Positions 1-6,690 of a DNA stretch of 13,147 bases are shown in pieces. The stretch is from Flavobacteriales bacterium UBA2426 (GTDB lineage: Bacteria > Bacteroidota > Bacteroidia > Flavobacteriales_F > PHOS-HE28), in NCBI GenBank assembly GCA_002342985.1, contig DDRC01000001.1:6704-19850 (forward strand), given 5' to 3'. The first letter of the stretch is position 1. Each line of letters begins with the position of its first letter. The notes beneath the pieces are model-generated. The model had not been told where the DNA came from and ran no database searches. It was given only the letters and a program-made list of their open reading frames with translations. Position numbers and translations under genes: made by a program.

Positions 1-247
1 GGGCCAGCGCCTCGTGGGCTTCGCCCTTGAAACGGACAACGAGCTGGCCAACGCGAGCGCCAAGCTCCATCGCAAGAACCTCGACCTCCTCGTCCTCAAC
101 AGCCTGCGCGATGCGGGCGCCGGCTTCGGCACCGACACGAACAAGGTTACCCTGCTCGCACCGGGCAAGGATCCGCAGGAGCTGCCGTTGATGAGCAAGC
201 GCGATGCGGCCCGCGCTATCTTGGACCGCCTCGAAGAACTCCTCTGA
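1..247 (+). CDS. coaBC: CoaBC bifunctional phosphopantothenoylcysteine synthetase/decarboxylase, C-terminal part
   Basis: Only the last ~81 codons are in the window; the reading frame is open from base 2 and ends with TGA at 245-247. The peptide begins GQRLVGFALETDNE and continues with KLHRKNLDLLVLN, a GAGFGTDTN segment and a terminal SKRDAARAILDRLEEL helix. This matches the end of the CoaB (phosphopantothenate-cysteine ligase) domain: GFALET, the K-x(2)-KNLD motif and the FG-x-D-x-N nucleotide-binding stretch are family hallmarks. The full protein makes 4'-phosphopantetheine from 4'-phosphopantothenate and cysteine, two cytoplasmic steps of coenzyme A synthesis. The next gene starts 3 bp downstream, so the genes are almost certainly co-transcribed. 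The N-terminal CoaC decarboxylase half lies outside the window, so bifunctionality is inferred from the usual form in this phylum. Confidence 0.9.
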   Translation, partial: GQRLVGFALETDNELANASAKLHRKNLDLLVLNSLRDAGAGFGTDTNKVTLLAPGKDPQELPLMSKRDAARAILDRLEELL

Positions 248-250
248 GCC

Positions 251-1150
251 ATGCGACCGATGCGCCTGTTCCTGCTGTTGCTCCTGCTGCCCTTCGCGGC
301 CCTGGGACAGGAGTTCAACTGCCAGGTCAGCGTCATCGCACCGCAGATCGCCACGGCGCAGCCACGCGTGTTCCAGAGCATGGAGCTCGCCATCCGGGAG
401 TTCTTCAACAGCCGGCGATTCACGAACTACAACTATGCGCCCGCCGAACGCATCGACCTGAACCTGTTGCTCACCATCAGCAACCAGCCGGCCCCCGACC
501 GTTTCGAGGGCACCCTGCAGGTGATCTATGCCCGACCGGTGTACGGCACGGACTACAACAGCCCCATCCTTGACCTGGTGGATGAGAAGGTGCAGTTCAA
601 TTTCCTGGAGAACACACAGATCGAGTTCACGCCAGACCGCTTCCTGAACAACCTCTCCTCGCTGCTCGGGTTCTACGCCTACTTCGTGCTCGGGCTCGAT
701 GGCGACACCTTCTCACCCTTGGGCGGAAGCGAGTTCTACACGCAGGCCCAGCAGGTGGTGAACAATGCCCAGAACGCCAGCGAAGAGGGCTGGAAGGCCT
801 TCGAGGGCCAGCAGAACAGGTATTGGCTGCTGGACAATCAGGTGCAGGCGGTGTTCCGCCCGCTGCGTGAGCTGCTCTACGATTACCACCGGCAGGGCAT
901 GGACACCATGACCGAGGATGCCGCCGCTGCGCGCCGGAAGATCGCCGCCGCCATCGAGAAGCTCAAGACGGTGCACCAGGCAAAGCCCGCCAGCTACAAC
1001 CTGCAGGTGATCTTCAACGCCAAGTACAACGAGATCGTGGAGCTCTTCAAGCCCGCTGACCCGGCGGAGAAGACCAAGCTCTTCAACACCCTGCAGATCA
1101 TCGATCCCGGGCATATCGGGCAGTACCAGAACATGATGCGGGGATCCTGA
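251..1150 (+). CDS. porD: DUF4835 family protein, type IX secretion-associated PorD
   Basis: A 299-residue exported protein. The N-terminus MRPMRLFLLLLLLPFAALGQ is a signal peptide with a likely cleavage after Gly19. The mature part starts EFNCQVSV and contains the pattern known from DUF4835: an early NCQVxV strand, then AIREFFNSRRFTNYNY, RIDLNLLLTIS, an ARPVYGTDYNSP stretch and an FYAYFVLGLDGDTFSPLGG segment. The length is normal for the family (~300). These proteins are annotated as PorD, linked to the Bacteroidota type IX secretion system; their exact biochemical role is not settled. The gene sits 3 bp after coaBC and 66 bp before recN, an order I recall as common in this phylum. An alternative ATG at 260 would remove three residues without changing the signal peptide. 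No clear Shine-Dalgarno is present, as usual in this phylum. The family call is strong; the secretion role comes from family knowledge. Confidence 0.85.
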   Translation: MRPMRLFLLLLLLPFAALGQEFNCQVSVIAPQIATAQPRVFQSMELAIREFFNSRRFTNYNYAPAERIDLNLLLTISNQPAPDRFEGTLQVIYARPVYGTDYNSPILDLVDEKVQFNFLENTQIEFTPDRFLNNLSSLLGFYAYFVLGLDGDTFSPLGGSEFYTQAQQVVNNAQNASEEGWKAFEGQQNRYWLLDNQVQAVFRPLRELLYDYHRQGMDTMTEDAAAARRKIAAAIEKLKTVHQAKPASYNLQVIFNAKYNEIVELFKPADPAEKTKLFNTLQIIDPGHIGQYQNMMRGS

Positions 1151-1216
1151 CCGGGACATTGGGGATTGACCGGGCCGTGTTTTCTTGGGACCCTCCCCGT
1201 TGCCGATAATCACGTC

Positions 1217-2869
1217 ATGCTCGCGCGCATCTCCGTCTCCAATTACCTGCTCATCGATGCGCTCGAGCTTGAGTGGGCTCAAGGGCTCACCGCAATCACA
1301 GGCGAGACCGGGAGCGGCAAGAGCATCCTCATCGGCGCGTTGGAGCTGGCCATGGGGGCACGTGCCGATACCGGCCTGGCCCGGGACCCCTCCAAGCGCT
1401 GCATCATCGAATTGGAGCTGGACCTGCGGCGCGCACCGGCCAGGGATTGGTTCGAGGCGAACGAAGTGCCTTATGAGCCGCGTGCGATCCTGCGCCGCCA
1501 GCTCGACCCCGGCGGCCGCTCGCGCGCCTTCGTGAACGATACGCCCGTGCGGCTGGAGCAGCTCCGCGAGCTGGGCGAGCGCCTCATCCATGTGCACAGC
1601 CAGCATCAGACGCTGCTGCTCAACGATGCGCGCTTCCAGCTTGGCCTGGTCGACCGCTTGGCCGGCCATCAGGAGGCCGTTGAGGCACTTCATGCCACGT
1701 TCATGGACTGGCGGCATGCCGAGCGCGAACTCGCCCTCGCGCGCGAAGAGGAGCAGCGCGCACTGGCCGAGGGCGATTACCTGCGGTTCCAGGTGGAGGA
1801 GCTGGAGCAGGCCGCGCTCCGGGAGGGCGAGCAGCAGGAGGTGGAGCGGGAGCTTCAGCTCGCCGAGCATGCCGGGGAGCGGGCCGAGGCCTACCGCGCG
1901 GTGGAGGATGGCGCCATGGGCGATGCGGGGGCCGCTTCCGTACTCCAGCGCGTGCGTGCCGCACTCGCCCGTGCGGCACGTGTGGACGGGGACGCCGCTG
2001 CGCTGCTCAGCCGCCTGGAGAGCAGCCTCATCGAAATCAAGGACATCGGTGATGAAGCAGCGCGGCTCGCGGCCTCCGTGGAGCTCGACCCCCTGCGAGC
2101 CGAGCAGCTCCGCGAGCGCATCGACCTGCTCCACCGCTTGCAGCAGAAGCACCGGGTGAAGAGCGCCGATGAGCTGATCGCGCTGCTTGATGACCTGCGC
2201 AGCCGCACGGTTCGCATGGGGGCGCTCGGAGACCGGCGCGGGGAGCTGGAGAAGCGCGTGGCCGGGTTGGGGGCGCTCTACGCCAAGCAGGCCGAGGCCG
2301 TCTCGAAGGCACGGACCAAGGCGGTGAAGCCGCTCGCCGACCAGGTGGAGCAGCTCCTTCATCAACTGGGCATGCCGCACGCGATCTTCCGGTTCGACCA
2401 TTGGACGGGTGAAGCCGGTCCGTACGGCATCGATCAGGTGCGCGCCGTCTTCACCGCGAACAAGGACCGCGCTCCCGCCCCTTTGGACAAGGCGGCCAGC
2501 GGCGGCGAGCTCAGCCGGGTGATGCTTGCCCTTATCTCCCTCGCAGCCGATTCGCGCGACCTGCCGACCGTGGTCTTCGACGAGATCGATACCGGCGTGA
2601 GCGGCGAGGTGGCCGATTGCGTGGGCACCCTGCTCGCCGCCATGGGACGCGAGCGGCAGGTGATCGCCATCACCCACCTGCCGCAGATCGCCAGCAAGGC
2701 CGCTCACCATCTGCTTGTGTCGAAGGATGCGGAAGGTGAGCGCGTACGCACCACCATCGCTCCGCTCAGCCAGTCGGAGCGCGTAGAGGCCATCGCCCGC
2801 ATGCTGAGCGGGCGGGAGACGACCAAGGCCGCCCTGCAGCACGCGCGAGAGCTCATGAAGCAGAGGTGA
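1217..2869 (+). CDS. recN: DNA repair protein RecN
   Basis: A 550-residue SMC-like ATPase that acts early in recombinational repair of double-strand breaks in the cytoplasm. The N-terminal half-domain carries Walker A GETGSGKS (residues 29-36) and an HSQHQTLLL segment near 127-135. A long Glu/Ala/Arg/Leu-rich coiled-coil region follows (about 150-380). The C-terminal half-domain has the ABC signature ASGGELSRVMLAL (Ser428), Walker B VVFDEIDTGVSG (Asp455-Glu456) and the switch ITHLPQIAS (His487). Domain order and length are typical of RecN. The ATG at 1217 is chosen because MLARISVSNYLLIDALEL aligns with the family N-terminus; the frame is open upstream to a TTG at 1166, but those 17 residues look like intergenic sequence. 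It is the third gene of the run with coaBC and porD. No LexA-type site could be identified upstream. Confidence 0.97.
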   Translation: MLARISVSNYLLIDALELEWAQGLTAITGETGSGKSILIGALELAMGARADTGLARDPSKRCIIELELDLRRAPARDWFEANEVPYEPRAILRRQLDPGGRSRAFVNDTPVRLEQLRELGERLIHVHSQHQTLLLNDARFQLGLVDRLAGHQEAVEALHATFMDWRHAERELALAREEEQRALAEGDYLRFQVEELEQAALREGEQQEVERELQLAEHAGERAEAYRAVEDGAMGDAGAASVLQRVRAALARAARVDGDAAALLSRLESSLIEIKDIGDEAARLAASVELDPLRAEQLRERIDLLHRLQQKHRVKSADELIALLDDLRSRTVRMGALGDRRGELEKRVAGLGALYAKQAEAVSKARTKAVKPLADQVEQLLHQLGMPHAIFRFDHWTGEAGPYGIDQVRAVFTANKDRAPAPLDKAASGGELSRVMLALISLAADSRDLPTVVFDEIDTGVSGEVADCVGTLLAAMGRERQVIAITHLPQIASKAAHHLLVSKDAEGERVRTTIAPLSQSERVEAIARMLSGRETTKAALQHARELMKQR

Positions 2870-2884
2870 CCCGCGCAAGCGGGT
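2869..2884. terminator. Hairpin with GCAA tetraloop at the recN stop codon
   Basis: ACCCGC (2869-2874), loop GCAA (2875-2878), GCGGGT (2879-2884): a perfect 6-bp GC-rich stem closed by a GNRA-type tetraloop. The last base of the recN stop codon is the first base of the stem. No T-run follows, so it is not a textbook intrinsic terminator. It could still end transcription or protect the recN mRNA 3' end. Confidence 0.35.
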
Positions 2885-2926
2885 AGGATTCGTCGGTGCG
2901 CCCCAGGTGCGAGGCCGGCCTTCCCT

Positions 2927-2955
2927 CCGGATGCAATGCCTGAAGGGGCATCCGG
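2927..2955. terminator. 8-bp perfect inverted repeat between convergent genes
   Basis: CCGGATGC (2927-2934) and GCATCCGG (2948-2955) form a perfect 8-bp stem with a 13-nt loop. An alternative inner pairing, ATGCC (2936-2940) with GGCAT (2947-2951), competes with it. It lies between the convergent recN and lysyl oxidase genes, where a bidirectional terminator is expected. No T-run is visible on either strand, so the terminator role is inferred from position and symmetry only. Confidence 0.35.
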
Positions 2956-2985
2956 CCCATGCCGTCGGACGTACCCGATCCTCAC

Positions 2986-3002
2986 TGCATGCGTGGCATG
3001 CA
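2986..3002. repeat. Short perfect palindrome downstream of the lysyl oxidase gene
   Basis: TGCATGC (2986-2992), GTG (2993-2995), GCATGCA (2996-3002): a 7-bp perfect inverted repeat with a 3-nt loop, 44 bp beyond the stop codon of the minus-strand gene. It may contribute to transcription termination of that gene. A chance palindrome is also possible given the alternating purine/pyrimidine composition. Apart from the three inverted repeats, I see nothing in the 176-bp interval 2870-3045. Confidence 0.3.
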
Positions 3003-3045
3003 CTGCGCAGGCCGCATGGCACGCAGCGGCTGGTCGTATGCCGGC

Positions 3046-6000
3046 TCAGGGCAGCTGCTGGGCGCGCGTGCTCGTGGGCACGCTGCCGCCTATGTTCACC
3101 AGGATCGGATCGCGGTCGTTGGCGGAGCCGGTGTATTTCACTGTGCCGCTGAGGTTCGTATCCTCCAGGTAATAGCCGCTCACCGTTGCGGTGGGCACGT
3201 TCCCGCCGATCACCACCAGGATGGGGTCGCGGTCGTTGTTCTCGCCGACGTACTTCAGCGCGGCATCGCGCCAGGCATTGCCCATCCAGAGCATCTGCGT
3301 GCCGTTGGCGGCCTTGCGGGCATCGGTGCCATAGGTGGCGGTCTCGCTGGCGCGGAAGTCCACGGTGATCGGCGCCACGCCGAGCGGCACAGCGTTGGCC
3401 GTCATCACGCCCAGGTGGTTCCGGTGACGCACGGCCACGTGATAGCTGCCCGGGGCCACCTGCAGGAGCACGGGGGATGCCCCATCCATGCCCACCACAT
3501 CGCCGTCGCGCTGCAGAAGCGCGGTGCGGCTGGCCAGGATCGTGGCCGGAGCGGCCGCACTGCGGGCCTCCACCAGCACGTAATCCACGATCGCATTCGG
3601 TCCCGTTACCGCCAGGACGCCCGCTCCGATCTGCTCGCCTCCGCCGCCAGCGGTATGCACGTAGCCCAGGCCCGTGTAGGGCTCTGTGGGCGGCAGGTAG
3701 TTGCCGCTCCGCAGGTCGTCGCGCATCAGGGGCGGCACCGTGGCTTCGAACGGTCCCTCCAGCCACAGTTTGGGGCTCACCGCCACCGTGTTCGGGACGC
3801 TCAGGCAGGCCCCGACCACGGCGGTGAGGACATTGTTCGCATCCTTGTTCACGATGTCCTCGATGCTTGCGATGCAGATGGTCGGGCCGGTGAGGTCCAG
3901 GTAGCTGATCCGCACCAGCGGCACGAAGCCCTCGTTCTTCACGAGCGAGCTGTCCATGTAGGAGAGCCCGATCACCTTGGTGCCCCCGAGCGTCGTGTTG
4001 ATGCTGATCTCGCCTGCGAGATTGCTCGCCAGGTTGGTCGCGCTCTGGATGGTGAGGCCGCTCATGGTGAATTCGTAGCCCATCACGCGGCACGAGGGGT
4101 TGCGGATCAGCACGTCAACGGTCTTGGCGATCGGATCCAGGTTCCCAAGGGTCAGGTCCACCTGATCGCTGGTGCTCACCCATCCGCGCGGGAAGTCGAA
4201 CCATGGATGGTAGTGCAGCACGTGGCCCGTGCCGTCGTGCGTGGCTTGCTGGGTGTATGCATTCACCATCAGGGCGGCGTCGGTCACCGTGATGCGGTTG
4301 TCGGCGTTCAGGTCGTTGCAGCTAGTGGGGCCGATGTCATCGCCCATGATCCGCTGCACGTACTCCATGGCATCGGGCTGGGTCTGGAAGCCGTCGGAGT
4401 TCAGGTCGCCGCGCTTCGAGGGCCCGTTGCAGACGCCATTGCAATCCAGCCGCGCATCGCCGTAGGCCTGGCCCTGGCAGTCCGTGTAAGTGGGGCAGTT
4501 CGCGACCACCGTGAAGGAGGGGACATTGGAGGCGTTGCGCGTGATGTTGATGCAGACCTGGGCGTAGTTGTTGCTATAGTTCATCTCATGCCTGCCCAAG
4601 GCGTCGGGCGCATGCTGCCAGTTGGTGCGCAGCACCAGCGTGTAGGTGCCATTGGGGACGTCCGTGATGTCTATCCAGTTGCAGGTGGTGCCGCTGCCGT
4701 ACTCATCGTAGCACTGCTTGCTGATGCCCATGTTGCTGCAACCGAATTGGCCCGTGCCCCCGAAGCAGCCGACGTCGATCACGCAGAAGCCGTTCTTGAA
4801 GCCCACGGGAATGGCATTGCCGGCTTGGTCGAAGAGGAGGTAATCGGCATAGCCCGCATAGTGGGCATGCCCGTGGCAGTTGTTGAAGCTGAACATCTGG
4901 GGCTGCGTGCCCGGGCTCCCGATGTAATAGTCGGTGGTGCCGATGTTGTTGATGCGGGTGGCGAACCGGAGCACGTACCGCTGGCCCAGGGCGCGCACGC
5001 AGCCCTCTACGGGCGCACAGGCATCCGTGATGTTCACAGAGGTGAGGTTCAGCGTGCTCTGCAGACGGGCCTGGTCCATCACCAGGTCCGGGCCGGCCGG
5101 GCAGCTGGGGTTTCCGAAGGGGATGCAGCAATCGTTGCAGGCCACCGTGGCCAGCGGGTTGTAGTTGCACATGTTCGCCTGCATGCAGCCCACCACGGGC
5201 CCCATGTAGATGATGCTGAAGGTGACGCTGCTGCCGCAGCCGGCGGTGGCGGCATTGTGCCCCACGCGCAGCCGGTGCACCGTCGAGCCCGGCATGTTCG
5301 CATTGATCACGGCCTGCGCTCCGCAGCCGCCGTCGTTGTCATCTGCGAAGGTGGCGCCTTCCACGCCCTCGCTCAGGGTGATGCTGTTGCAGGCCATGTC
5401 GTACACCCACAGCCGGGTATCGCAGCTGTTGGTGCCGCAGGTGGTGATCCGGTATTGCCCGCTCTGGGGCGGCGTGAAGGTGTACCACTGTTCCAGGATG
5501 CTCGTGGTGGCCGTGACGAGGGTCTGCGGGTAGCTGCCTGTGAGCGGAGCCAGGGTCAGCGGCAGCGCAGTGCTGCAGGCAAAGCCCGCCGGGCAGTTGA
5601 AGGTGGTCTCCTCGAACTGCCCGAACTGCCCGCCCTGCTTCATCAATGCGCCGTCGAACCAAACGAAGTACTGGCCGTAGCCGTAGGTGCCGTGGTAGAT
5701 GCCATCGCCCACGCTGTCGTTGATGCGGAACACCAGGCAGGTGCCCTGCGGCACGCAGACCGAGGAACTCGCGGTCCCGCTCGCCAAGGTGGCGCCGGTG
5801 CTCGCGTTCTTCAGCGTCCAGCTGGTCTCTCCGGGGTAGCTGTCGTTGAAGATGTCGATCCGCACGCGCTTCTGGCCGGTCGGGCAGGTGTAGCTGCAGG
5901 TGCCGTTGTTCACGTTCACGCTGCTGCTGTAGTTGGCGGCAGTGGGCTCGTTGCAGCCGAAGACCGGGTTCAGGTTGCCCACGAACACATCATCGATCGC

Positions 6001-6579
6001 GATATCGCTCAGCTCACCGGTGCCGGTGATCGCGCGGAATCGGATCCGGAGGTTCGCTTGACCGGCCCATGGCGCCAGGCTCAGCCAGCCTTGCTTCCAG
6101 TAAAGGCCTTGGTCGCCGTTCGCGGCCCAATGGTTCTGGGTGACCGTTCCATTGGCATTGATGTCGATGATGAGGCTGCCCATCTGGCTCCCCCGCATGT
6201 GGTACCAGAAGGTGAGGTAGGGAGAGGAGAGGCCCGAGATATTGAAGCAGGGAGACTCCAGGATGGCCGTCTTCGCGGGGGTATTGCCGGAGCCGGAGCT
6301 CTCCACATACATGTACTTCGCGTTGGCCGTGGTGTTGTTGAGGGTATGGTCGGTGTACGGCCCCGTCGCCAGCTGGGTAGCCCCGTTGGTGCCGTTCCGG
6401 TCAACGTTCCAATCGATGTTGTCCGCCGTTAGGTTCACCCAGTTGGTTGGCAGCGTGCCGGGCATGCCCTCTGTGCCCGAGGTGAAGGGCTGGTTGTGCG
6501 GGAACGTGCTGATGCACTGGGCCATGGCCGACCCGCTGAGGCAGGCGGCCAGGAAAAGGAGGCTGGAGGTCCGGATCAT
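3046..6579 (-). CDS. Secreted multidomain lysyl oxidase with MAM-like, PPC-like, dockerin-like and cohesin-like regions
   Basis: A 1177-residue exported protein. Residues 1-20 are a signal peptide (MIRTSSLLFLAACLSGSAMA, cleavage before Gln21). Regions in order: MAM-like domain (about 22-200; DNIDWN, YMYVES, FWYHMRG, GDQGLYW, SDIAIDDV); a GC-x(4)-A-x-NY linker (208-230); a small beta module (231-332; NDSYPGETSW, NDSVGDGI); a PPC-like domain (335-462; EQWYTFTPPQSGQYRITTC); a second linker (464-486); and a lysyl oxidase domain (498-680). The LOX domain has copper-type H569-x-H571-x-H573, Lys595 in GFKNGFC and Tyr627 in CYDEY before CNWIDITDV. In animal LOX the equivalent Lys and Tyr form the lysine tyrosylquinone cofactor. 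LOX enzymes oxidise peptidyl lysine to allysine, leading to crosslinks. After it come a Cys-rich linker, two EF-hand-like dockerin loops (GDLNSDG 724-730; DLNADNRITVTD 756-767), a cohesin-like beta region (about 805-926), a beta-rich module and a C-terminal 39-residue repeat. No canonical type IX C-terminal sorting signal is recognisable. The natural substrate is unknown. Confidence 0.85.
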   Translation of the reverse strand: MIRTSSLLFLAACLSGSAMAQCISTFPHNQPFTSGTEGMPGTLPTNWVNLTADNIDWNVDRNGTNGATQLATGPYTDHTLNNTTANAKYMYVESSGSGNTPAKTAILESPCFNISGLSSPYLTFWYHMRGSQMGSLIIDINANGTVTQNHWAANGDQGLYWKQGWLSLAPWAGQANLRIRFRAITGTGELSDIAIDDVFVGNLNPVFGCNEPTAANYSSSVNVNNGTCSYTCPTGQKRVRIDIFNDSYPGETSWTLKNASTGATLASGTASSSVCVPQGTCLVFRINDSVGDGIYHGTYGYGQYFVWFDGALMKQGGQFGQFEETTFNCPAGFACSTALPLTLAPLTGSYPQTLVTATTSILEQWYTFTPPQSGQYRITTCGTNSCDTRLWVYDMACNSITLSEGVEGATFADDNDGGCGAQAVINANMPGSTVHRLRVGHNAATAGCGSSVTFSIIYMGPVVGCMQANMCNYNPLATVACNDCCIPFGNPSCPAGPDLVMDQARLQSTLNLTSVNITDACAPVEGCVRALGQRYVLRFATRINNIGTTDYYIGSPGTQPQMFSFNNCHGHAHYAGYADYLLFDQAGNAIPVGFKNGFCVIDVGCFGGTGQFGCSNMGISKQCYDEYGSGTTCNWIDITDVPNGTYTLVLRTNWQHAPDALGRHEMNYSNNYAQVCINITRNASNVPSFTVVANCPTYTDCQGQAYGDARLDCNGVCNGPSKRGDLNSDGFQTQPDAMEYVQRIMGDDIGPTSCNDLNADNRITVTDAALMVNAYTQQATHDGTGHVLHYHPWFDFPRGWVSTSDQVDLTLGNLDPIAKTVDVLIRNPSCRVMGYEFTMSGLTIQSATNLASNLAGEISINTTLGGTKVIGLSYMDSSLVKNEGFVPLVRISYLDLTGPTICIASIEDIVNKDANNVLTAVVGACLSVPNTVAVSPKLWLEGPFEATVPPLMRDDLRSGNYLPPTEPYTGLGYVHTAGGGGEQIGAGVLAVTGPNAIVDYVLVEARSAAAPATILASRTALLQRDGDVVGMDGASPVLLQVAPGSYHVAVRHRNHLGVMTANAVPLGVAPITVDFRASETATYGTDARKAANGTQMLWMGNAWRDAALKYVGENNDRDPILVVIGGNVPTATVSGYYLEDTNLSGTVKYTGSANDRDPILVNIGGSVPTSTRAQQLP
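3070..3255 (-). repeat. C-terminal 39-residue (117-bp) tandem repeat in the lysyl oxidase protein
   Basis: Residues 1109-1147 and 1148-1170 of the secreted lysyl oxidase repeat the pattern KY-x-G-x(2)-NDRDPILV-x-IGG-x-VPT. The DNA copies are offset by exactly 117 bp (GTGGGCAC at 3074 and again at 3191). The second copy is preceded by LEDTNLSGTV, an EF-hand-like D-x-N-x-S-G-x-V loop; the equivalent stretch before the first copy (GNAWRDAALKY) is degenerate. This suggests a paired calcium-loop module similar in logic to dockerins, placed at the extreme C-terminus where anchoring or sorting signals usually lie. A calcium or docking role is inferred. Confidence 0.7.
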
Positions 6580-6597
6580 GGCGCTGGTTCTGGCGAG

Positions 6598-6605
6598 GCA
6601 AAATA
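6598..6605 (-). promoter_or_regulatory. Possible Bacteroidota -7 box for the lysyl oxidase gene
   Basis: On the minus strand the sequence reads TATTTTGC, close to the Bacteroidota -7 consensus TAnnTTTG but with a one-base shorter spacer. It lies about 20 bp upstream of the lysyl oxidase ATG, inside the 111-bp divergent region shared with fabI. No convincing -33 TTG element was found, so this is a weak call. Confidence 0.3.
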
Positions 6606-6661
6606 CTCGATGGGATCCAGGTGCACGGGCCGCCTTTCCGGTCAGCTAGGACCCCTACGGC

Positions 6662-6669
6662 TATATTCG
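6662..6669 (+). promoter_or_regulatory. Possible Bacteroidota -7 box for fabI
   Basis: TATATTCG matches TAnnTTTG at all but one fixed position and lies 21 bp before the fabI ATG, leaving room for a short leader. The -33 TTG element is not obvious; the nearest T-rich stretch (6635-6637) is a little far. The rest of the 6580-6690 divergent region shows nothing else I can name. Confidence 0.3.
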
Positions 6670-6690
6670 CCGCTGCAGAACCCACTGATT

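Noticed and set aside
1166..1216. TTG start giving a 17-residue extension of RecN
   Set aside because: The family N-terminus aligns with the ATG at 1217, and the extra residues show no conservation.
713..4093. 1126-codon open frame on the minus strand across porD, recN and the end of the lysyl oxidase gene
   Set aside because: It is the antisense shadow of recN and porD and overlaps the lysyl oxidase gene out of frame. The translation is low-complexity (Arg, His, Gly, Leu-rich) with no domain motifs; GC-rich codon use removes stop codons.
2959..6432. 1157-codon open frame on the plus strand opposite the lysyl oxidase gene
   Set aside because: The translation is dominated by Val, Ala, Gly, His and Arg without any recognisable domain, while the minus strand encodes a clear signal peptide and several known domains.
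6558..6579. Lipoprotein signal in the lysyl oxidase N-terminus (Cys22)
   Set aside because: The residue before the Cys is Gln and the context AMAQC does not fit a lipobox; an ordinary signal peptidase I site after Ala20 fits better.
6496..6690. 65-residue N-terminal extension of FabI
   Set aside because: It overlaps the start of the divergent gene and its promoter region; the FabI N-terminus clearly begins at 6691.
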